Part shown: one piece after another, positions 1 through 5,747 of the stretch
How the letters are laid out: each line of letters begins with the position of its first letter
Numbering within the stretch: the first letter of the stretch is position 1
Origin: SXPK01 sp041168165
GTDB lineage: Bacteria > Planctomycetota > UBA1135 > UBA2386
DNA: 5,747 nucleotides
Assembly (NCBI GenBank): GCA_041168165.1
Contig: JBEELK010000322.1
Coordinates: 1 to 5,747, forward strand
Direction of reading: 5' to 3'
Program-made: the position numbers and the translations under genes
The notes under the pieces: model-generated
The model's database searches: none
What the model saw: the letters and a program-made list of their open reading frames with translations, nothing else
Told to the model about the DNA's origin: nothing

Positions 1-434
1 ACGAGCACGACCGTCGCGCGCGGCTCTGCGAGCGGCGATCGAACGCGATACGCGCGCAGCGTGATGCCATCGGCGCCGGGCAAGTCGATGGCCAACTGAC
101 GCGCAGCCTCGATCGCTTCGCGCGGCGGCGCCTCGCGTTCTTTGCGCAAGGTCGCTGAATTCTGGATCGACCACGTGCCGTCCGCCGCGATGCGCGGACC
201 TTCGTATGCAGACTCGTCGCCGCGCGTGCCTAGCCCGCGCGAACCCCACCATCCGAGCAGCAATGGGAACGTTGCCATCGCATGCACGACGAGGAGCCAC
301 GCATGCGCCCAAGCCGCGCGCTTGACGAATGCGCGCACGGGCCGTTGCCGGATGCGCAGCACGATCGCCCACACGATCGCGATCACGAGCGTTGGAACGA
401 GCGCAGCGAGCGCGAAGCCAAACGGGAAGATCAT
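1..434 (-). CDS. Membrane-anchored protein, probable alpha/beta hydrolase (N-terminal part, cut by window edge)
   Basis: The gene starts at the ATG at 434-432 and leaves the window at base 1 after 144 full codons, so only its N-terminus is visible. Two hydrophobic segments (about residues 6-26 and 42-63) flank a strongly basic loop (RIRQRPVRAFVKR). By the positive-inside rule that loop is cytoplasmic, so the rest of the protein would lie on the outer face of the membrane. After a linker, residues about 122-145 read ADGITLRAYRV...PRATVVLV. This resembles the first beta strands of alpha/beta hydrolases, just before the usual HG oxyanion motif, but the catalytic Ser, Asp and His are not in view. 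The fold is therefore an inference and the substrate unknown. The start overlaps the mqnD stop as ATGA and has a GAGG six bases upstream, so translation is probably coupled to mqnD. It could also be an uncharacterised two-helix membrane protein of another fold. Confidence 0.6.
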   Translation of the reverse strand, partial: MIFPFGFALAALVPTLVIAIVWAIVLRIRQRPVRAFVKRAAWAHAWLLVVHAMATFPLLLGWWGSRGLGTRGDESAYEGPRIAADGTWSIQNSATLRKEREAPPREAIEAARQLAIDLPGADGITLRAYRVRSPLAEPRATVVL

Positions 435-1294
435 GCGTCGCCTCGCCACGGCGAGCGGCCGTTCGCGAGCAATCCAAGCGAACGGCCCCTGCGCAACATC
501 TCGTCGATCGCCGCGCGGCCTTGGTCGCCGAGGTCGACGGTGCGTTCGTTGACATAGAGCGCGATGTGGCGATCGCAGACGTCGTCCGCCATCTCTTGGC
601 TGTGCTGCCGCACGAACGGGCGCGCGGCGTCGGGCATCAACTGCGCAAGCCGCACCGAGTCGCGCAGCAGCTTGGACACCGCGGCATGCGCTTCGTCGCC
701 GAGGCTGCGGCGGATCGCGATCACGCCGAGCGGCAGCGGACACCCCGTCGCCTCCTCCCACAACACGCCGAGATCCGCGACGCACGCGAGGCCATGCTCG
801 GCATAAGTGAAGCGGCTCTCGTGGATCACGAGGCCCGCATCGCATTCGCCGCGCGCGACGGCGGGCATGATCTGCTCAAAGCGCATCGGAACGAACGTGA
901 AGTCCGAGCCCGCGAACATGCGAAACAGCAGGAATGCCGTCGTGCGTTCGCCCGGGATCGCGACGCGGCCGCCGCGCATCGCAAGGAGCGTCGTGCGATC
1001 GTCCTTGCCGCGACGCAGCACCAATGGGCCGCAGCCGAACCCAAGCGCCGAGCCCGCGTCGAGCACCGCGTAGTCGTCGGTAACCGCCGCGAGCGCAGGC
1101 ACGCTGAGCTTGGTCACATCGAGCCTGTTCCCGACCTCGCCCGTCGCGCGGCGATTGAGCGCTTCGATGTCGGCGAGCTCCGCGAGTTGGAGCCCAAATC
1201 CCTGCGCGCGCACCTTGTCGTGCAACGCGGCCCAGAACGCGAACGTGTCGTTCGGGCACGGCGACATGCCAAACGAAAGGCGCCGCGCGGTCAT
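431..1294 (-). CDS. mqnD: 1,4-dihydroxy-6-naphthoate synthase (menaquinone biosynthesis, futalosine pathway)
   Basis: MqnD converts cyclic dehypoxanthine futalosine to 1,4-dihydroxy-6-naphthoate, the ring precursor of menaquinone; it is a cytoplasmic enzyme with a periplasmic-binding-protein-like fold. The 287-residue product has the family's usual length and landmarks in order: SPCPNDTF at 11-18, DVTKLS at 59-64, GFGCGPLV at 85-92, VAIPGERTTA at 111-120, VIHESRFTY at 156-164, TGCPLPLG at 183-190 and a C-terminal HIALYVNE at 243-250. His158 in the HESRFTY motif corresponds to the histidine proposed as active-site base in the Thermus enzyme (recalled family knowledge). I chose the ATG at 1294 because it places SPCPNDTF at the normal distance from the start and has GGAGG just upstream; an in-frame ATG at 1441 would add 49 Arg/Ala-rich residues that belong to the mqnB region. 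The start shares one base with the mqnB stop (TGATG), and the stop overlaps the next start (ATGA). No key motif is missing. Confidence 0.96.
   Translation of the reverse strand: MTARRLSFGMSPCPNDTFAFWAALHDKVRAQGFGLQLAELADIEALNRRATGEVGNRLDVTKLSVPALAAVTDDYAVLDAGSALGFGCGPLVLRRGKDDRTTLLAMRGGRVAIPGERTTAFLLFRMFAGSDFTFVPMRFEQIMPAVARGECDAGLVIHESRFTYAEHGLACVADLGVLWEEATGCPLPLGVIAIRRSLGDEAHAAVSKLLRDSVRLAQLMPDAARPFVRQHSQEMADDVCDRHIALYVNERTVDLGDQGRAAIDEMLRRGRSLGLLANGRSPWRGDA
441..444 (-). promoter_or_regulatory. Shine-Dalgarno site of the gene after mqnD
   Basis: GAGG on the minus strand lies six bases before the ATG at 434-432, inside the end of mqnD. It supports that ATG as the real start and re-initiation by ribosomes finishing mqnD. 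Confidence 0.5.
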
Positions 1295-1953
1295 CAGGCC
1301 TCCGACTCCAACAGCAATTGGCTCACCGCATCGTGGAGCGCGCGCACCGCTCGCTTGAGGTCCCATTCGCCGCGCGATCGCTCGCCGCAGTAGTTGGAGA
1401 TCGCGCGAACGTGGATCAGCGGCACCGAGTGGCGCGCGCACACGAACGCAACGGACGCGCCTTCCATCGTCTCGATGTCCGCGCCCGTGCGCTCCGCGAG
1501 CTGCGCCGACAGCGACTCAAGCCCGCTGCACGTGCTCACCGTCGTCGCGCGCACGAGCGGCGCGACCAACGCATCGGCTGCAGCGCGCGCGCGCAGCGCG
1601 TCCAACAGGATCGGCGACGAGGTCGGCGTGTCCTGTTGCGGCATGCCAAGCGAGCAGACGTCGAGGAACCCGTCCGCGACCGCGACGCCTTCGTCGCCAA
1701 AGCTGTCGCTCTCCACTACCACCACCTCGCCGATGCGCAACGACGCGCCCTTGCGATGCCGCGCGGGATACGCGCCTGCTACGCCAAACAGCAACACACC
1801 GGGCGGACGCATGCGCATCAGACGCTCGGACAGCGAAACGGCGGCCGCGACCTTGCCGACGCCGAGCGCCACTGCGCCCAAGTCAGAAAGCGCGTCGCCT
1901 TCTGCGGAGGCGGCGTAGACGGGCAAGAAGCCGCGCAGAGACGAAGGATGCAT
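1294..1953 (-). CDS. mqnB: Futalosine hydrolase
   Basis: MqnB removes hypoxanthine from futalosine (or adenine from aminofutalosine) to give dehypoxanthine futalosine, upstream of MqnC and MqnD in menaquinone synthesis. The 219-residue protein belongs to the nucleoside phosphorylase/MTA-SAH nucleosidase family: GVGKVAAA at 31-38, LLFGVAGAYP at 54-63, IGEVVVVESDSFGDEG at 74-89, TCSGLES at 141-147, the purine/ribose-binding ETMEGASVA at 161-169, and VRAISNYCGERSRGEWDLKRA at 182-202. The last block, with ISN instead of the ISD common in MTA/SAH nucleosidases, and the direct linkage to mqnD distinguish a futalosine hydrolase from MTA/SAH nucleosidase. I prefer the ATG at 1953. The in-frame ATG at 2013 would add 20 basic residues of no family resemblance and overlap the likely promoter. 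No Shine-Dalgarno sequence precedes either ATG. It is probably the first gene of the minus-strand operon. Confidence 0.94.
   Translation of the reverse strand: MHPSSLRGFLPVYAASAEGDALSDLGAVALGVGKVAAAVSLSERLMRMRPPGVLLFGVAGAYPARHRKGASLRIGEVVVVESDSFGDEGVAVADGFLDVCSLGMPQQDTPTSSPILLDALRARAAADALVAPLVRATTVSTCSGLESLSAQLAERTGADIETMEGASVAFVCARHSVPLIHVRAISNYCGERSRGEWDLKRAVRALHDAVSQLLLESEA
1299..1303 (-). promoter_or_regulatory. Shine-Dalgarno site of mqnD
   Basis: GGAGG on the minus strand lies four bases before the mqnD ATG, within the last codons of mqnB. The spacing is short, but it is the strongest ribosome-binding sequence at any start in the window and decides the mqnD start. Confidence 0.6.
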
Positions 1954-1985
1954 CGTGGGTCGCCGCGAACGCGCAGCGGTGCGAG

Positions 1986-2013
1986 GTTGTATCGAGCCAC
2001 GGCTCGTGAGCAA
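1986..2013 (-). promoter_or_regulatory. Candidate promoter of the mqnB operon
   Basis: On the minus strand, TTGCTC (2013-2008) and TACAAC (1991-1986) lie 16 bases apart and resemble sigma-70 -35 and -10 boxes (3/6 and 4/6 matches). A transcript would start near 1979, leaving a leader of roughly 25 bases before the mqnB ATG. The match is weak and was read by eye. The -10 box falls in one of the few AT-containing stretches of the intergenic region. I found no comparable promoter for the divergent plus-strand gene. Confidence 0.3.
1993..2011. repeat. Overlapping palindromes in the divergent intergenic region
   Basis: CGAGCC-AC-GGCTCG (1993-2006) is a perfect 6-bp inverted repeat with a 2-bp centre. 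It overlaps a second one, GCTC-GT-GAGC (2002-2011). The 2-base centres are too tight for a good RNA hairpin, so a protein-binding operator is the more natural reading. The first palindrome lies wholly inside the spacer of the candidate mqnB promoter. With GC this high, short palindromes also arise by chance. Confidence 0.35.
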
Positions 2014-2043
2014 ACAACGCAGCCTGCCCGCTACGCTGCGTCG

Positions 2044-4053
2044 ATGCTGCTGCTGTCGATCTCGCTGTCCCTGCTGCTACAGCCCCAAGAACCCGGCGCT
2101 ACCCGCATCGAATGGCAACGCACGCTGGGCGACGCGCTCGCGGTGCAGAACGCCACCGGCAAGCCGCTGCTCGTCTGCGTCAACGCCGATGCCGAGCCGT
2201 TCTGCGAGCGATTTGCGAACGCGACCTACCTGGACTCTGCATTCGTCGAATTGACGAAGGGCTACGTCTGCGTGATCGCGTCGCCCAATCGCCACACCGA
2301 GTCGGACTACGACAGCCTCGGCCGTCGCATTGAGTGCCCGCGCTTTCCGGGTTGCACGTGCAGCGAACACCAGCAGATCGAGCCGCTGCTCTACGAGCGC
2401 TGGTTTGGCGGCGAGCGCTACGCGCCGCGCCACGTCGGCGTGGACGCAAAGGGCAAAGTCCTGTTCGACCGCTACCTCGACAGCAGCATGCAGACGGCGA
2501 TCGATGCAATCCTTGCCAACAAGGGCACGCAGTCGGTGTTGCCGCCGCCGATCGACTCCGACGAGATGCTTCGCCGAACGGACGCTGCGAGCCGACGCGC
2601 GTTGGAGAAGCTGTTTCTCGACGCGGATGGCAACGGCCGTCGCCAACTGCTGAAGCGCTGCGCGCAAGCGGGCAACTTCCCGATCGACATGCTGCGCATC
2701 GCGCTGCGCGACGAGGACGAGGAGACGTTCCGCGCCGCCGCCAACGCGCTCGCGGCCATCGGCGTGCCCGAGTGCGGCATCGACATGCAGGACGCGCTCG
2801 CGCGCTGCGACGACAACGACCTTGCGGCATCGCTGCTCGGCACGCTCACGCGCATCGGCGAAACCGACGACGAGACGCGGCGCTTCGTCGTGCACTCAAC
2901 GACTGCGAGCGTCGCTCTGCAGAAGCGCTCCGACGTGCCGTTCGCAGCAGTTGCAGAAGCGGCGGACCGCGACGTGTTGGAACGCGCGCTCGATGAAGCG
3001 GAGGCCGCGGCGAAGAAGAGCCCCGACGACGCAAACGCGCAGCTCGCGCTCGCGAAGGCCAACGTCGAACTCGCGCTGCTGTTGTTGCCCGAAGGCGGCA
3101 GCACGGCGCCGCTCCTGCTCGAAGACGGCAAGCGCGCGGCCGAACGCGCGATGGCAAAGCTCGGCGACGAAGCCAAGGTGACCGCGCTCGCCGCGCAGTG
3201 CGTCGCCTCGTGGAGCCTCGGCCTCGCGGACCAAGCAGCTGCCCCAGCGAGCGAGTTCGTCAAGGCGCTGACCAAGCAGGCGGCGCAGTCGATGCCGCAA
3301 GCGCTGCTCGTCGAGGCGTTGCGCACCGCGGGCCGATCGGCAGCGCGCGCTGCGTATGCGTCTGCGACGACGACGAGCGGCGACGCCAACAAGAAGCCAC
3401 CGCTCGTTCCGGCCGAGATCGCGCAAGCTGCGTTCGGCCTCGGAGCCGCGCTGCAGAGTCCGCTCGGCACCGTGCAAGACGCGCTCGAAGCCGCAGATCT
3501 GCTGACGTTCGCGGGCGCGCGCAAGGATGCGCAGGACGTGCTGCGCGCAGCGATGCAGCGCTTTGCATGGTCGCGCGAACTGCACGACGCCGCTCGACGG
3601 CGCTTCCTGCAGGATCGCGGCGCGGAGGGATTGCTGCGCGCCTATCGCAACTACGAAGAGCAGGTCGACGACAAGGCAACCGCAGCATGGTTTGCTGGCT
3701 ACGCGGCGATCGTCGCAGCGGAGACGTTCAGCAAGGACAAGCGCAACGCGGCGGCGCTGTCTGCCTACGACGCATGCGACGCGGCGTTCGTGCGCAGCGC
3801 AGAAGCCAACGCGGACTACGCCGACTCGGCCAACCACTTCCGCGTGCTCGCTCTCGCGGGCTCCGCGTTGCTGCTGCATGCGCGCGGCGACGCGGAAGCC
3901 GCCGTCGATCGCCTCGTGGCTGCGCGTGCGCTGCGGCCCGCGAGCATGAGCGACAAGGATGGACTCGGCCGCGAGCCAGGTGCGATCCTTCGCCGCGTGC
4001 AACGCGAGTTGAAGGAGCAGGGCAAGGCCGAGCTCGCGCAGCGCCTCGACTGA
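2044..4053 (+). CDS. Exported protein with degenerate thioredoxin-like domain, Cys/His insertion and HEAT/TPR-like repeats
   Basis: The 669-residue product begins with a hydrophobic stretch (residues 2-12), probably a signal peptide, although it has no basic residue before it. Residues about 25-160 look like a thioredoxin fold: KPLLVCVNA at 40-48, EPFC at 51-54 where a CxxC would stand (first Cys is Glu), and a probable cis-proline Pro128 followed by VGVDAKGKVLFD at 131-142. An ordinary redox role is therefore unlikely. Between these lies an insertion (about 82-125) with Cys98, Cys104, Cys106 and His109, possibly a metal site. Residues about 180-290 form HEAT-like helix pairs. Residues about 305-660 are Ala-rich helices resembling TPRs (for example DDANAQLALAKANVELAL at 328-345 and GDAEAAVDRLVAARALRP at 615-632). 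The ATG at 2044 was chosen because upstream sequence in this frame is antisense to mqnB. A TTG at 1987 would add a basic N-region and cannot be excluded. The function is unknown; it is probably first in the plus-strand cluster. Confidence 0.85.
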   Translation: MLLLSISLSLLLQPQEPGATRIEWQRTLGDALAVQNATGKPLLVCVNADAEPFCERFANATYLDSAFVELTKGYVCVIASPNRHTESDYDSLGRRIECPRFPGCTCSEHQQIEPLLYERWFGGERYAPRHVGVDAKGKVLFDRYLDSSMQTAIDAILANKGTQSVLPPPIDSDEMLRRTDAASRRALEKLFLDADGNGRRQLLKRCAQAGNFPIDMLRIALRDEDEETFRAAANALAAIGVPECGIDMQDALARCDDNDLAASLLGTLTRIGETDDETRRFVVHSTTASVALQKRSDVPFAAVAEAADRDVLERALDEAEAAAKKSPDDANAQLALAKANVELALLLLPEGGSTAPLLLEDGKRAAERAMAKLGDEAKVTALAAQCVASWSLGLADQAAAPASEFVKALTKQAAQSMPQALLVEALRTAGRSAARAAYASATTTSGDANKKPPLVPAEIAQAAFGLGAALQSPLGTVQDALEAADLLTFAGARKDAQDVLRAAMQRFAWSRELHDAARRRFLQDRGAEGLLRAYRNYEEQVDDKATAAWFAGYAAIVAAETFSKDKRNAAALSAYDACDAAFVRSAEANADYADSANHFRVLALAGSALLLHARGDAEAAVDRLVAARALRPASMSDKDGLGREPGAILRRVQRELKEQGKAELAQRLD

Positions 4054-4099
4054 CGAAGCGATCGAACTCACTCCCTCTGGCTCCAAGACTGACGCTGCC

Positions 4100-4816
4100 A
4101 TGCGCCGACTTCTGCTGATCTCCAACTCCACGATGCACGGGCACGGCTACCTCGAGCACGTGCGCTCTGCGTTGAAGGAACTGCTCGACGGCCGCCGCTC
4201 GATCCTGTTTGTGCCATGGGCGCTCGCGGATCACGACGCGTACGCCGACAAGGCAGCGGCTGCGTTCGCGCAACTCGGAGTTCGACTCGAATCGATCCAT
4301 CGCGCGCCAAACGCGATGGCCGCAATCGGCGCAGCGGAAGCGGTGTTCATCGGCGGCGGCAACACGTTCCGCTTGCTCGATCGATTGCAGCGCACCGGCG
4401 CGCTCGCGGCGATCGCAGCGCGCGCGCATGCGGGCATGCCCTACGTCGGCAGCAGCGCTGGCACCAACGTCGCGACGCCGACGATCCGCACCACCAACGA
4501 CATGCCGATCGTGCAGCCCGCGTCGTTCGTGGCGCTTCAGCTCGTGCCGTTCCAGATCAACCCGCACTACCTCGACGCCGACCCGAAGAGCACGCACATG
4601 GGCGAGACGCGCGAAGAACGGCTGCGCCAGTTCCACGAAGAGAACGCGACGCCCGTGCTCGGCCTGCGCGAAGGATGTTGGCTCGACGTGCGCGGAGATC
4701 AGATGCGACTGTGCGGCACCACCAACGCGCGCCTGTTTGCGAAGGGCGCTGCGCCGCGCGAGTTCGTGCCGCCAACCGATCTCTCCTTCTTGCTGCAGCA
4801 CGAGGCTGTTCGATGA
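4100..4816 (+). CDS. pepE: Dipeptidase E (alpha-aspartyl dipeptidase, peptidase family S51)
   Basis: PepE is a cytoplasmic serine peptidase that cleaves dipeptides with N-terminal aspartate (Asp-X), helping to recycle peptides. The 238-residue protein is close to the roughly 229 residues of the Salmonella enzyme. Matching blocks are LLLISNST at 4-11, GRRSILFVP at 31-39, FIGGGNTFRLL at 83-93, YVGSSAGTNVATPTIRTTND at 115-134, QINPHYLDA at 152-160 and GETREERLRQF at 168-178. By alignment from memory, the catalytic residues are Ser119 (in GSSAG), Asp134 (in TTNDMP) and His156 (in INPH), all present. The residue before the nucleophile is Ser118, where the Salmonella enzyme has Trp. No signal peptide is seen. 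The gene follows the preceding one after 46 bases that hold no terminator-like hairpin, and it overlaps the next start as ATGA. No Shine-Dalgarno sequence precedes its ATG. Confidence 0.95.
   Translation: MRRLLLISNSTMHGHGYLEHVRSALKELLDGRRSILFVPWALADHDAYADKAAAAFAQLGVRLESIHRAPNAMAAIGAAEAVFIGGGNTFRLLDRLQRTGALAAIAARAHAGMPYVGSSAGTNVATPTIRTTNDMPIVQPASFVALQLVPFQINPHYLDADPKSTHMGETREERLRQFHEENATPVLGLREGCWLDVRGDQMRLCGTTNARLFAKGAAPREFVPPTDLSFLLQHEAVR
4802..4805 (+). promoter_or_regulatory. Shine-Dalgarno site of the M28 peptidase gene
   Basis: GAGG ends seven bases before the ATG at 4813, inside the last codons of pepE. Together with the ATGA overlap it supports this start and coupled translation. Confidence 0.5.
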
Positions 4817-5747
4817 ACGTCCGCACCATCGCCATCTCGCTCCTCGCATCCTTGGCCATGTTCGCTGCCTGCCAAGGCGCGGACTCTGCGCATCACGCGC
4901 ACACCACCGTGTTCGAAGACGCGGCGGCGACGCCTCCGCTGCTCGCGCCGCGAGCGATCCAACCCGAAGAGATCCGCGGCGCCGTGCGCCTGTTGTCGAG
5001 CGACGCGTTTGAAGGCCGCGGCGTCGGATCGCGCGGCGATGAAGTGACGCGCGCTTACATCGAGAGCGAGTTTGAGCGCCTCTCTTTGAAGCCGATGGGC
5101 CAAGACGGCGGGTTCACGCAAGCAGTGCCGATGCTCGGCATCACCACCGAGGTCACGCAGCAGCTCGCGGCGAAGGGCGCAAACGGAACCAAGAGCTTCG
5201 AAGCGCCGACCGACTACACCGCAGTCGCAGGCAGCGCCGCAGCGAGCGCCGAATGGAAGGACGCCGAAGTCGTGTTCTGCGGCTACGGCATCGAAGCCAA
5301 GGAGCAGCAGTGGGATGACTGGAAGGGTCACGACGTGCGCGGCAAGGTGCTGCTCGTCATGAACGACGATCCGTCGTCGGACCCTGCGCTGTTCGCGGGC
5401 AAGACGCGGCTCTACTACGGGCGCTGGACCTACAAGTTTGAAGAAGCCGCGCGACGCGGCGCGATCGGCGTGCTGCTGATCCACACCAATGCGTCGGCGG
5501 GCTATCCGTTCCAGGTGCAGCAGTCGAACCACGGCCGCGAGAACTTCTGGCTGCCGTTCGCGGACGGCGAAGCGACTCTGCCGATCCGTTCGTGGCTCAC
5601 CGAAGACGCAGCGAAGCAACTCAGCGCGCTCGGCGGCCACGACCTCGATCAACTGCGCGCAAAGGCGGAGTCGCGAGAGTTCGCGCCTGTGCCGCTCGGC
5701 GTCACGGTGTCGCTCGCGGCGAAGAACACGGTGCGCGAGTTCAAGTC
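4813..5747 (+). CDS. M28 family zinc aminopeptidase with PA domain, probable lipoprotein (N-terminal part, cut by window edge)
   Basis: Only 311 codons are visible before the window ends. The N-terminus (MNVRTIAISLLASLAMFAAC) is a lipoprotein-type signal peptide with Cys20 as likely lipidation site; Phe at -3 makes the lipobox slightly unusual. Residues 60-94 carry the family's leading block LLSSDAFEGRGVGSRGDE...YIESEFERLSLKP. Residues about 135-270 are a protease-associated domain: VVFCGYGIEAKEQQWDDWKG at 153-172, DVRGKVLLVMNDDP at 174-187, and YYGRWTYKFEEAARRGAIGV at 201-220, all typical of secreted M28 peptidases. The chain stops at KNTVREFKS, where members normally run into the metal-binding domain, so the zinc ligands cannot be checked and activity is inferred. 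Such enzymes release N-terminal residues from peptides outside the cytoplasmic membrane. Coupling to pepE by ATGA suggests a shared role in peptide use. Confidence 0.93.
   Translation, partial: MNVRTIAISLLASLAMFAACQGADSAHHAHTTVFEDAAATPPLLAPRAIQPEEIRGAVRLLSSDAFEGRGVGSRGDEVTRAYIESEFERLSLKPMGQDGGFTQAVPMLGITTEVTQQLAAKGANGTKSFEAPTDYTAVAGSAAASAEWKDAEVVFCGYGIEAKEQQWDDWKGHDVRGKVLLVMNDDPSSDPALFAGKTRLYYGRWTYKFEEAARRGAIGVLLIHTNASAGYPFQVQQSNHGRENFWLPFADGEATLPIRSWLTEDAAKQLSALGGHDLDQLRAKAESREFAPVPLGVTVSLAAKNTVREFK

Noticed and set aside
1583..1594. Alternating (GC)6 run, possible Z-DNA
   Set aside because: It is a short run within mqnB encoding Ala/Arg codons, as expected in coding DNA of this composition.
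1954..2013. Upstream ATG at 2013 as the mqnB start
   Set aside because: It adds 20 basic residues with no relation to futalosine hydrolases and would run through the likely promoter. The ATG at 1953 gives the normal family length.
1318..2043. An open plus-strand frame of 242 codons upstream of, and continuous with, the exported-protein gene
   Set aside because: It is antisense to mqnB, Arg/Ala/His-rich without family resemblance, and best explained by high GC removing stop codons. The gene proper starts near 2044.
2620..2655. EF-hand or dockerin-like calcium loop (DADGNG, residues 193-198 of the exported protein)
   Set aside because: The hydrophobic residue at loop position 8 and the acidic residue at position 12 are missing (Arg and Lys instead), and there is no paired second loop.
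4054..4099. Possible terminator or promoter between the exported-protein gene and pepE
   Set aside because: The 46 bases contain no stable inverted repeat, T-run or recognisable -35/-10 pair.
2077..4131. Long minus-strand open frames opposite the exported-protein gene (272, 350 and 411 codons)
   Set aside because: Their translations are Arg- or Ser/Ala-rich low-complexity shadows with no recognisable motif, whereas the plus strand gives a coherent domain structure.
3728..5652. Long minus-strand open frames opposite pepE and the M28 gene (373 and 317 codons)
   Set aside because: They lie antisense to two clearly recognised peptidases and show no family features of their own.

Overview
The window is GC-rich bacterial DNA (about two thirds G+C by eye). 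It holds two divergent gene clusters separated by a 90-bp intergenic region at about 1954-2043. Six genes can be supported. The two outermost ones run off the ends of the window. I saw no RNA genes, mobile elements, CRISPR arrays or convincing rho-independent terminators.

Left cluster (minus strand, read right to left): futalosine hydrolase (mqnB, 1953 to 1294), 1,4-dihydroxy-6-naphthoate synthase (mqnD, 1294 to 431), then the N-terminal third or so of a membrane-anchored protein that looks like an alpha/beta hydrolase (434 to beyond base 1). Stop and start codons overlap at both junctions (TGATG and ATGA), so the three are very probably one translationally coupled operon. MqnB and MqnD catalyse two steps of the futalosine route to menaquinone. 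The organism therefore probably makes menaquinone from chorismate by this route rather than by the classical MenFDHCEB route.

Right cluster (plus strand): a 669-residue exported-looking protein with a degenerate thioredoxin-like domain carrying a Cys/His-rich insertion, followed by HEAT- and TPR-like helical repeats (2044-4053); a dipeptidase E of family S51 (pepE, 4100-4816); and a probable lipoprotein aminopeptidase of family M28 with a protease-associated (PA) domain (4813 onward, cut by the window end before its zinc-binding catalytic domain). PepE and the M28 enzyme overlap by ATGA. Together they suggest stepwise peptide breakdown: the M28 enzyme outside the cytoplasmic membrane and PepE inside, on Asp-X dipeptides. 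The role of the 669-residue protein is unknown.

Taxonomy is inference only. A futalosine pathway with a separate MqnB, high GC, no Shine-Dalgarno sequence at non-coupled genes, and a secreted thioredoxin-like/HEAT/TPR protein together suggest Planctomycetota or a similar environmental lineage. No single gene proves this. Most of the window is ordinary metabolism. The least explained items are the Cys/His insertion in the thioredoxin-like protein, the coupled hydrolase behind mqnBD, and a palindrome sitting inside the candidate mqnB promoter.
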